NCBI GenBank assembly: GCA_007127695.1
Contig: SKYW01000040.1
Coordinates: 1-5,556, forward strand
DNA length: 5,556 nt
Reading direction: 5' to 3'
Source: Balneolales bacterium
GTDB lineage: Bacteria; Bacteroidota; Rhodothermia; Balneolales; Natronogracilivirgulaceae
The notes under the pieces are model-generated. The model was not told where the DNA came from and did no database searches. It saw only the letters and a program-made list of their open reading frames with translations. The stretch's first letter is position 1; every line of letters begins with the position of its first letter. Below, one piece after another: positions 1 to 5,556 of the stretch. Made by a program: the position numbers and the translations under genes.

Positions 1-631
1 CTTCCTCATCGTCAACAGTGAGTACATGAAGCGGGCATTTTCGGAAAAAAACGGGAACGCAGAGATACATGTGGTCTATCCGCCTGTTGACGACGAACAA
101 CGTCCATTCAAGGCGTTCGAAAAAGTGGCCCAAATCGTTTCTGTCGGCACGTCACCGCGCAAGGGATTCGGACTCATCCGGGAGCTGGCAAAAATATTGC
201 CGGAAATCCGATTTCATGCCGTCGGGGATCCCGCTATTCCGCCAGGAAAGAACGAGCAGCATGGCAACCTGAAGATCAGCGGCTGGATCAGCGATCGTTC
301 AGCATACCTGGATCCGGCCGATCTGGTGCTTGTGCCGTCCGAATGGAACGAGCCTTTCGGGCGTATTGCCGTCGAAGCGTTGCGCTACGGGCGTTGCGTG
401 CTTGTTTCCGACAGGGGCGGGTTGCCCGAGGTCCTGGACTCTCGCCGGGACCTGATCGTACCGTCCAACAGAACAGAAGACTGGGAAGCCAGGATCAGGG
501 AGGTACACCAGAATCCGTCCCGCTACACCGAGCTTTGCAGGCAGGCAGCAGCCGATACATCCCGATTCCTGCTCGATGAACAGGTCAGGAACCTGGAGCA
601 GATCCTGGAACAACAGATTTCAAATAATTAA
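1..631 (+). CDS. GT4-type glycosyltransferase, C-terminal part (5' end outside window)
   Basis: The frame is open from the first complete codon at base 2 (reads FLIVNSEYMKRAF), so the ATG at 26 is internal and the gene starts upstream of the window. The 209 visible residues cover the end of the N-terminal Rossmann domain and the whole C-terminal nucleotide-sugar-binding domain of a GT-B enzyme. Seen: the inter-domain VNSEY and VVYPPVD segments (residues 4-30), SVGTSPRKGF opening the second domain (about 47-57), the VGDP strand end (74-77), LVLVPSEWNEPFGRIAVEA with the GT4 E-x7-E pair (Glu117 and Glu125), and GGLPEVL near 138-145. Family members transfer a sugar from an NDP-sugar to a lipid-linked or glycan acceptor at the cytoplasmic membrane face. 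Donor and acceptor cannot be told. The stop TAA at 629-631 lies 17 bases before the next gene, so the two are probably co-transcribed. The gene is GC-rich (39 of 60 bases in 361-420). Confidence 0.9.
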   Translation, partial: FLIVNSEYMKRAFSEKNGNAEIHVVYPPVDDEQRPFKAFEKVAQIVSVGTSPRKGFGLIRELAKILPEIRFHAVGDPAIPPGKNEQHGNLKISGWISDRSAYLDPADLVLVPSEWNEPFGRIAVEALRYGRCVLVSDRGGLPEVLDSRRDLIVPSNRTEDWEARIREVHQNPSRYTELCRQAAADTSRFLLDEQVRNLEQILEQQISNN

Positions 632-634
632 ATC

Positions 635-640
635 GGAGGA
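635..640 (+). promoter_or_regulatory. Ribosome binding site GGAGGA that selects the ATG start of the second gene
   Basis: GGAGGA sits 8 bases before the ATG at 649, an ideal distance. The in-frame GTG at 643 lies only 2 bases after it, too close to be used. This decides the start at 649 rather than 643. Confidence 0.8.
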
Positions 641-648
641 AAGTGCAA

Positions 649-1719
649 ATGGACGTAGTACTTGTCAGTTTTTACTACGATAAGAATTTCTATTGCGGAG
701 CAAACAAACGGTTCGATGAAACCGGGAAGTTCCTGAAAAAAAATGGTTATGGGCTGAAAGTGGCCGTACCGAAAGGCCATGTACCCGATTGGTGCGATGA
801 AGGGGAGGCCGTGGAATTTGAAACCCGCCTGGCCGGTCCGCTCCGGCGGGTGGAGCTGTTCTCCAGGCTTCAGTCCTGGTTGAACGACATCCCCCGAAGC
901 TTCGTGATATCGGATTTCATGCCGGTGCCCGCCCGGGCCCTGAAGAAACACGTCCATTATCAGCTGGTACACGATCTGCGGAACTTCACCGGGTTCCATC
1001 GGGCGAAATTCCCCTTCATCTCCAGAAGATGGCAGGCAAGACAATGGCGCAAATCCCAAAAGATGCTGACGGTAAGCAGCTTCACCAGGCAGCAGCTCAA
1101 CCGCTTTTGCGGGATTCCGGAAGAAAATGTCATCGTATCACATAACGGCATCGATGCAACCTATCTGGAGCGGGATACCAGCGGCGAAAGGACGGTGGAT
1201 TTCCTGTATATTGCCCACTTCGAACCAAGAAAAAACCATCCGATGCTGATCAGGGCCCTCATTGAACTGAAAAAGCGAGGCATCGAAATAAATACAGTGC
1301 TATTAGGAAAAAAACATGAGACGCGGGACGAAGTGCAGCAACTGATTGCGGACCACAACCTGGCCAGCACGGTCCGCATAGACGACGGTTCGTTCACCGA
1401 ACAGGAGCTTATATCGATGTATCTGGACAGCAAAGTGTTTGTCACCCCGGCCCAGTATGAAGGCTTTGGGATGCCTGTTATCGAAGCCCTTGCATCAGGA
1501 TGTCAGGTATGCTGTTCCAATATCGAAGTTTTCCATGAAGTTGCCGGCAAAAATGCCTTATATTTCGACCCTGAAAATGAACACGATATCGCAGAAGTAC
1601 TGGCCAGGGCGTTGCATCAGGATGTAAACCGGGAAGAATTACGTGCCGTTGTTGAAAGTGCCTTCACCTGGGATCACACCCTGCAACCCCTGAAGCAACA
1701 AATAGACAAATACAGCTAA
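649..1719 (+). CDS. GT4-type glycosyltransferase, complete
   Basis: A 356-residue protein, the usual length for a family-4 glycosyltransferase with GT-B fold. The start at ATG 649 is set by GGAGGA at 635-640; an in-frame GTG at 643 would add only two residues. Seen: an N-terminal Rossmann half with VVLVSFYY (3-10), GANKRFDETGKFL (17-29) and VHDLRNFTGF (107-116, the conserved His-Asp of the acceptor side). Then VSSFTRQQLNRF (142-153) and VSHNGID (163-169) at the domain junction, DFLYIAHFEPRKNHPMLIRA (184-203) opening the donor-binding half, and YEGFGMPVIEALASG (270-284) with the E-x7-E pair Glu271 and Glu279. No signal peptide or membrane span is seen, so it is cytoplasmic or membrane-associated. 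It probably adds one sugar of the repeat unit; the specificity is unknown. It lies between another glycosyltransferase and a polymerase-like membrane protein, 21 bases before the latter, consistent with one operon. Confidence 0.93.
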   Translation: MDVVLVSFYYDKNFYCGANKRFDETGKFLKKNGYGLKVAVPKGHVPDWCDEGEAVEFETRLAGPLRRVELFSRLQSWLNDIPRSFVISDFMPVPARALKKHVHYQLVHDLRNFTGFHRAKFPFISRRWQARQWRKSQKMLTVSSFTRQQLNRFCGIPEENVIVSHNGIDATYLERDTSGERTVDFLYIAHFEPRKNHPMLIRALIELKKRGIEINTVLLGKKHETRDEVQQLIADHNLASTVRIDDGSFTEQELISMYLDSKVFVTPAQYEGFGMPVIEALASGCQVCCSNIEVFHEVAGKNALYFDPENEHDIAEVLARALHQDVNREELRAVVESAFTWDHTLQPLKQQIDKYS

Positions 1720-1740
1720 ACGGCATTAACAAGTAAGAGC

Positions 1741-3006
1741 ATGGATCACGTTTATACAGCAATAATTCTACTTGTCACACTGCTGCTGGTCCGGCTGTTT
1801 ACCAATGAGGACCGCGCCCTGGGCAAGGTCCTGTTCTGGGCACTGGTCGCACGTGCCGGGATCATGATCCTTGACAGCTATATCTATCCCGGGCTGCCTT
1901 ATCTCACTGCCCGGGACGCCTCGCGGTTTCACAGCGTCGGACTCGGTTTTGCCGAAATGGGTCTTGCCGAACTGCTGCTGCCTCCGTATCCCACCGGATC
2001 GGCACTGTATGCCTACTGGATCGGAATAGTGTACTCCCTGTTCGGGACCACCGAGCAGACGGTCGTCAAGGCATTCAACGTGATGGCCGGTGTGTTCACC
2101 GTGTACAACGGCTATCACATCTCCCGCATGCTATGGACCCGGAACATCGCCATCCAGAATGCCTGGATCCTTGCCCTGTTTCCTCTTCTTGTCGTCTATT
2201 CCCAGAATTTCCTCAGAGAGGCTTTTTTCGCTTTTTTCCTGACACTGGGCATCAAATATTTCATGTCCTGGTACAAGCGCGGCCGGACCCACCACATATT
2301 TCTCGCCATTCTCTCTATTTCGCTTAGTTCCGCGTTTCATGTCGGGGCGCTCATGTCGCTCCTGGCACTGGCAGTCTATAATATCTGGCTGTTTGTGCAC
2401 TCGCTTTTCACCGGTCAGACCTACAAAGCCGGACGGACTGTCTTCTCCACGGTCGTGCTCCTGGCAGGATTGTTCTACATGAATGCCACAGGGTGGGGGC
2501 TTCCGTCGATAGGCGGCGAAGGGGCGTTGCAGGAGTTCGGAGTGGAAGAACTTATCGAAGAGCGTGGCGGGGACAGGAGGACCGGCCGCGCGGCCTATCT
2601 GGTCGGCATGACCGCCAACAATCCCGTCGATGTCGTCTGGCAGACGCCCATCCGGGCGGCGTACTTTCTGTTTTCACCGTTTCCATGGATGATGGGCTCC
2701 ATTTGGGACCTGGTCGGACTCTTTGACGCACTTCTTTACCTGAGCATCTTCTTTGGCATCTACAAATCCATGCCCCTGATCCGGCAGGATCCGGCTCGGG
2801 TCATCCTGCTGCTGATGCTGATAGGCATGGTGATTACGTTTGCCTGGGGAGTGACCAACTATGGCACGGGTATGCGCCATCGCGCCAAGATCGTGACGGT
2901 GGCCGTCTGCGCCGCACCCTATTTTTATCCCTTCAGAAAGCTGGTCTTTGACAAGGCCAGAAGGTCATGGCAGGTTGTCTACACCTCCAAATGGTTCCGG
3001 AAATAG
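1741..3006 (+). CDS. Multi-spanning membrane protein, putative polysaccharide polymerase (Wzy/EpsG-like) or GT-C glycosyltransferase
   Basis: A 421-residue, strongly hydrophobic protein with roughly ten membrane segments (near 5-20, 27-48, 87-102, 107-127, 141-157, 158-176, 186-216, 233-250, 327-343, 352-372, 383-397; borders by eye). A polar stretch of about 50 residues (251-300), rich in Gly, Glu and Arg, separates the last group. One large late loop of this kind is typical of Wzy-type polymerases. FLREAFFAFFLTLGIKYF (157-174) and AFHVGAL (198-204) also fit the EpsG/Wzy style. On the other side, TARDASRFHSVG (56-67) in the first large loop resembles the Asp-containing first loop of GT-C enzymes (PMT/GT39), and ALFPLLVVYSQNFLREA (145-161) is similar to their third to fourth helix region. 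The C-terminal NYGTGMRHRAK (373-383) looks conserved and may be functional. Either reading places it in the inner membrane acting on undecaprenyl-linked glycan. The Shine-Dalgarno is weak (AAGAG directly before ATG 1741); no better start is seen. Confidence 0.7.
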   Translation: MDHVYTAIILLVTLLLVRLFTNEDRALGKVLFWALVARAGIMILDSYIYPGLPYLTARDASRFHSVGLGFAEMGLAELLLPPYPTGSALYAYWIGIVYSLFGTTEQTVVKAFNVMAGVFTVYNGYHISRMLWTRNIAIQNAWILALFPLLVVYSQNFLREAFFAFFLTLGIKYFMSWYKRGRTHHIFLAILSISLSSAFHVGALMSLLALAVYNIWLFVHSLFTGQTYKAGRTVFSTVVLLAGLFYMNATGWGLPSIGGEGALQEFGVEELIEERGGDRRTGRAAYLVGMTANNPVDVVWQTPIRAAYFLFSPFPWMMGSIWDLVGLFDALLYLSIFFGIYKSMPLIRQDPARVILLLMLIGMVITFAWGVTNYGTGMRHRAKIVTVAVCAAPYFYPFRKLVFDKARRSWQVVYTSKWFRK

Positions 3007-3032
3007 ATTTTTTTTTGTAGAATGTAAATAAA

Positions 3033-3074
3033 TCCTGTGCTGATCAGAAACTGATAACGGTTGATTTCACAGGA
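3033..3074. repeat. Inverted repeat with nested small hairpin in the gap before the heparinase-family gene
   Basis: Arms TCCTGTG (3033-3039) and CACAGGA (3068-3074) are perfect 7-base complements. They enclose a smaller stem ATCAG (3043-3047) / CTGAT (3051-3055) with loop AAA. No T-tract follows the outer arm, so it is not an intrinsic terminator. The right arm contains AGGA, which would be the ribosome site for the ATG at 3082. It could be an RNA leader structure or an operator. It could also be chance in AT-rich DNA. Confidence 0.35.
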
Positions 3075-3082
3075 ATATTCAA

Positions 3083-3111
3083 TGGACAAGGGTAACAGGG
3101 ATAATTATACA
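3083..3111 (+). promoter_or_regulatory. Possible sigma70-type promoter before the heparinase-family gene
   Basis: TGGACA (3083-3088, 5 of 6 to TTGACA) is followed after 17 bases by TATACA (3106-3111, 4 of 6 to TATAAT). The overlapping GATAAT (3100-3105) is a better -10 box but has no good -35. If used, transcription would begin near 3118 and exclude the ATGs at 3082 and 3112 as starts. In AT-rich DNA such matches arise by chance, and the promoter consensus of this organism is not known. Confidence 0.2.
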
Positions 3112-3119
3112 ATGTATAA

Positions 3120-3179
3120 GTAATTATCGTTGCAAGAATAAGTAAATACTACAAAAAATATTCTGGTAAAGCCTCACTT
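3120..3179 (+). other. Open, protein-like 5' extension of the heparinase-family reading frame
   Basis: Upstream of the TTG at 3180 the frame stays open for 20 codons back to a TAA at 3117-3119. It reads VIIVARISKYYKKYSGKASL and then continues into the annotated protein. The extension is basic and amphipathic, like the N-terminal helix seen in many heparinase II/III proteins of polysaccharide clusters. It contains no ATG, GTG or TTG, so translation would need ATT/ATC/ATA or a frameshift from the ATG at 3112 or 3082. It is treated as possibly coding. Confidence 0.4.
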
Positions 3180-4898
3180 TTGTTCAGGGTGAACCTGATA
3201 GGCAGAAACAGGATTTATGCCATACCTGTAAACAGTCTGTGGAATGTATGCCGTGATAATAAAATCGTAAAAAAGAGAAATGATGATATTGAGATATTCG
3301 GGCGTATAATTCAAATTGATAAAATACAATGGAACAGGGATTATGTTTCTGGCTTTGAGTTTCCAAAGGAACGTTTCGACAGAATCCACATTAAAAAAAT
3401 TTTCAACAAGGGAATCGATATTAAGTTTCCCTGGGAGCTTTCACGATGCTATTTCTTTGTTGCCTGGGGTCAAAATTTCAGGAATACTCAGAATTTTGAA
3501 TACTACCAATTGTTCAGGAAAACGCTAAGATCGTGGATCAAGGAAAATCCCTTTCTTGTTGGCGTCAACTGGCAATGTACCATGGAAGTAGCCATAAGGG
3601 CATCGAACTGGATTATAGCATGTGAATTATTCAGGGAAGAAATAAATGGAGATACAGAATTTGAAAAAGAAATAGCGGGATCCTTGCAACAGCATGCATT
3701 GTACGTCGATTGGTTTACAGAAGATCTGAAGAACAACCATGACATCTCAAATTACGCTGGCTTGCTCTTTCTTTCACTTTCCCTGGGACGGCATCCAAGA
3801 TCAGGGTATTGGAAAAAGAAAGCCTTGGCGGGACTTGAGAAAACTATGATGGAGCAGGTTTTTGACGACGGGGTCAGCTATGAATATTCCACATCCTACC
3901 ATCGCCTTGTCCTGGAATTTTTTGCCATTTCGGCCATAGTATGCAGAGCTAATGGAATACCATTGTCCAATGAATACTATGGGAAATTATTCAGGATGTT
4001 TGAGTTTTCCGCTGCTTATATTAACGCAGCGGGCATGGAGCCGCAGATAAATGATAACGACAGCGGCCGGTTCATTGTATTCAGCGAGACAAGGGAAGGT
4101 GACCATTCCTATTTGCTCTCATTGGGCGAACATATTTATGACCATTCATTCATCTCGCAATGTACGATCAGGAGATCGGACATCCGCTTATGGTTGCCTG
4201 GCATCAAGAGAAGGCAAATTAAGAAAAATGAGACAAGAAATACAGCTGAAAGTATCGCCTTTGAAAAATCCGGTTTCTATTTTTTGAAGAATAGATTTTG
4301 CAACCTGATGGTGAATTGCAACGACATAAATAAAGACGCTATGTTGTTGCACAAGCATTTCGATCTGGGATCATTTACGCTTTCATATAAAGACAGAATG
4401 ATCATTATTGATCCGGGTACATACACATACACCCGCAGTCTTAAAAAGAGAAATTATTTCAGGAGCATCGGGTCACATAACACGGTGATTTTTTCAGACC
4501 CGCAAATGGAACAGTTCAGTCAGTCACGTTCATTTTTTGGCAGCAAGTTGACATTTCCTGATGTACACGTCACGGCATTCAAACCTGATTGCATCAAATT
4601 TCAATTAATATATCATAGTCGTGTAATCGATAGAAGCATAGAACTCGATGAGAACCGGATAGTGATAAAGGATAGCGGTGGTGGACGTTTAACATCGTAT
4701 CTGCATGTTAATTCCCGTCTCCGTAAAATCGGATCTGAATTTGCAGCAACCGGAGTATCGATTAAAAGTGATTGTGAGTCTGCAAAACTTAGAAAAAGCC
4801 CTTGCTCTGCTTCATACGGGGTTTTATCACACAGTACGACGTGCCTGGTTCAGAAAGGTCCAGGTACTATTGCGACACAAATTTATCTGAGTTTTTAG
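3180..4898 (+). CDS. Heparinase II/III-family protein (polysaccharide lyase or epimerase fold)
   Basis: A 572-residue protein from TTG 3180, with the two-part layout of heparinase II/III-family proteins: an alpha/alpha-toroid half, then a beta-sandwich half. Toroid motifs: FPWELSRC (83-90), VNWQCTMEVAIRASNW (129-144), LKNNHDISNYAGLLFLSL (183-200), DDGVSYEYSTSYHRLVLE (229-246) and INDNDSGR (290-297). Beta-half motifs: SGFYFLKN (364-371), LHKHFDLGSFTLSY (390-403), DPGTYTYT (411-418) and FRSIGSHNTVIF (427-438). Candidate catalytic residues by family analogy are Asn186, His187, Tyr234 or Tyr240, His391/His393 and His433. Relatives cleave uronic-acid glycans by beta-elimination; dermatan-sulfate epimerase shares the fold, so epimerisation is possible. 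No signal peptide or lipobox is visible from TTG or in the upstream extension, so it may be cytoplasmic. The start is uncertain: the first in-frame ATG is residue 135, inside the conserved domain, and TTG has only a weak site. The gene is AT-rich (20 G/C of 60 in 4561-4620), with many AGA/AGG and ATA codons. Confidence 0.88.
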   Translation: MFRVNLIGRNRIYAIPVNSLWNVCRDNKIVKKRNDDIEIFGRIIQIDKIQWNRDYVSGFEFPKERFDRIHIKKIFNKGIDIKFPWELSRCYFFVAWGQNFRNTQNFEYYQLFRKTLRSWIKENPFLVGVNWQCTMEVAIRASNWIIACELFREEINGDTEFEKEIAGSLQQHALYVDWFTEDLKNNHDISNYAGLLFLSLSLGRHPRSGYWKKKALAGLEKTMMEQVFDDGVSYEYSTSYHRLVLEFFAISAIVCRANGIPLSNEYYGKLFRMFEFSAAYINAAGMEPQINDNDSGRFIVFSETREGDHSYLLSLGEHIYDHSFISQCTIRRSDIRLWLPGIKRRQIKKNETRNTAESIAFEKSGFYFLKNRFCNLMVNCNDINKDAMLLHKHFDLGSFTLSYKDRMIIIDPGTYTYTRSLKKRNYFRSIGSHNTVIFSDPQMEQFSQSRSFFGSKLTFPDVHVTAFKPDCIKFQLIYHSRVIDRSIELDENRIVIKDSGGGRLTSYLHVNSRLRKIGSEFAATGVSIKSDCESAKLRKSPCSASYGVLSHSTTCLVQKGPGTIATQIYLSF

Positions 4899-4902
4899 GT
4901 GG
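4897..4902 (+). promoter_or_regulatory. Ribosome binding site AGGTGG overlapping the upstream stop codon
   Basis: AGGTGG shares its first two bases with the TAG stop of the heparinase-family gene (4896-4898) and lies 4 bases before ATG 4907. This supports the ATG start and suggests translational coupling of the two genes. Confidence 0.7.
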
Positions 4903-4906
4903 TGTT

Positions 4907-5556
4907 ATGAAAAGAAAAATTTTGATAGCATGCGCATCATTTTATCCTGTAATATCACCAAGGTCGCACCGGGCTACGGAGTTGGCCAAGGCGTTTGCAA
5001 AAGAGCGGCACGACGTTACTGTATTGACAATAAAGGACAAGCAGGGCTACGATGAATTTGCGGAAAAACACAACCTCAAGATCAAAGACTTTGGGAGAGA
5101 AAAGTTCTCTTTTGATTCTTTTCGTAAAAGAAACAATAAGGGATTACATCGTAAAATTATCAGAAAAACGCTCAGTTATCTTTTTTTATGGCCCCTTATC
5201 AAGATCACGCCACTGCTGTATCAGGCCCTGATGAAAGAACATGGCTATAATATGCTTATATCTATTGCCGTTCCGTATACAACACATTGGGGCGTTGCCC
5301 TGGCCATGAAGAGCAATAACAGTATTGCAAAAGTATGGATAGCAGATTGTGGCGATCCGTTCACCGGCAACAAAGAAAAAAAGATAGGCTTTCCATTTTA
5401 CTTCAAATGGATTGAAAAATGGTTTTGCAAAAAACCCGACTTTATAACCGTGCCGATAAAAGAATCAATAAATGCCTATCCGGCTGTGTGTCAACATAAA
5501 ATTCGCGTGATACCACAAGGCTTTGACTTCTCTGATCTGCCTGAAAAACAAACCAA
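4907..5556 (+). CDS. GT4-like glycosyltransferase, N-terminal part (3' end outside window)
   Basis: The frame is open from ATG 4907 to the window end, 216 codons without a stop. It begins MKRKILIACASFYPVISPRS, the first strand and glycine-less loop of a GT-B N-terminal domain. HRATELAKAFAKERHDVTVLT (21-41) follows, matching the usual helix and second strand of GT4 enzymes. Residues 82-109 are basic then hydrophobic (RKIIRKTLSYLFLWPLIKI), a likely membrane-contact helix. Further on come NMLISIAVPYTTHWGVALAM (115-134), VWIADCGDPFTG (143-154), WIEKWFCKKPDFITVPIKES (168-187) and IRVIPQGFDF (199-208), the lead-in to the missing donor-binding domain. The E-x7-E motif lies beyond the window, so the class rests on the N-terminal half. 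It probably adds a sugar to the lipid-linked repeat unit. It starts 8 bases after the heparinase-family gene and shares its low GC, so the two likely form one unit. Confidence 0.85.
   Translation, partial: MKRKILIACASFYPVISPRSHRATELAKAFAKERHDVTVLTIKDKQGYDEFAEKHNLKIKDFGREKFSFDSFRKRNNKGLHRKIIRKTLSYLFLWPLIKITPLLYQALMKEHGYNMLISIAVPYTTHWGVALAMKSNNSIAKVWIADCGDPFTGNKEKKIGFPFYFKWIEKWFCKKPDFITVPIKESINAYPAVCQHKIRVIPQGFDFSDLPEKQT

Noticed and set aside
26..631. Gene 1 starting at the ATG at base 26.
   Set aside because: The frame is open and family-like (VNSEY) from base 2, and a 201-residue protein would lack the N-terminal domain; the gene is cut by the window edge.
643..648. GTG start for the second gene.
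   Set aside because: Only 2 bases from GGAGGA; the ATG at 649 has correct spacing.
3007..3016. A run of nine T right after the membrane protein stop codon, resembling a terminator tail.
   Set aside because: No stable GC-rich hairpin precedes it; TTCCGGAA at 2994-3001 is a palindrome without a loop. Called as AT-rich spacer only.
3089..3105. GGGTAACAGGGATAAT resembles the I-SceI homing endonuclease site.
   Set aside because: The blocks are in a different order and the match to the 18-base site is imperfect; no intron or endonuclease gene is nearby.
3007..3179. Bacteroidota-type promoter (TTTG and TAnnTTTG boxes) in the gap.
   Set aside because: No pair of boxes with suitable spacing was found.
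3094..3345. Three similar strings of the AACAGG(G)ATnnTATG type near 3094, 3207 and 3333.
   Set aside because: Short, irregularly spaced, and two lie in coding sequence; chance in AT-rich DNA.
299..3389. Several minus-strand open frames of 60-143 codons.
   Set aside because: All lie opposite well-recognised genes or the AT-rich gap, have no family-like sequence, and are expected shadows of the coding strand.

Overview
The window is a slice of a bacterial surface- or exopolysaccharide biosynthesis cluster. It holds five genes, all on the + strand: two cut by the window ends, three complete. In order they are the C-terminal part of a GT4-type glycosyltransferase (1-631), a complete GT4-type glycosyltransferase (649-1719), a multi-spanning membrane protein that looks like a Wzy/EpsG-type polymerase or a GT-C enzyme (1741-3006), a heparinase II/III-family protein (3180-4898, start uncertain), and the N-terminal part of a third GT4-like glycosyltransferase (4907 to the window end). 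No RNA gene, CRISPR array, insertion sequence or credible minus-strand gene was seen.

Taken together, the set suggests assembly of a repeating glycan. The glycosyltransferases would add sugars to a lipid-linked repeat unit at the inner face of the membrane. The membrane protein would polymerise the units or add a sugar on the outer face. The heparinase-fold protein points to a uronic-acid-containing polymer that is cleaved, trimmed or epimerised. The sugar identities and the final product cannot be read from this sequence.

The first three genes are tightly packed (17 and 21 bases apart) and rather GC-rich, although gene 2 is visibly less so than genes 1 and 3. A 173-base AT-rich gap follows, and the last two genes are AT-rich and only 8 bases apart. 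The layout suggests two joined segments: an upstream block and a heparinase/glycosyltransferase block of different base composition, as is common in exchanged polysaccharide loci.

The organism is a Gram-negative-type bacterium. Clear Shine-Dalgarno sites precede genes 2 and 5. Protein style loosely suggests the Bacteroidota/Balneolota/Chlorobi group, but this is a weak impression. The least ordinary point is the start of the heparinase-family gene. It has no in-frame ATG before residue 135, its frame stays open for 20 more plausible codons upstream, and a well-placed ATG with an SD-like site lies just upstream in another frame.
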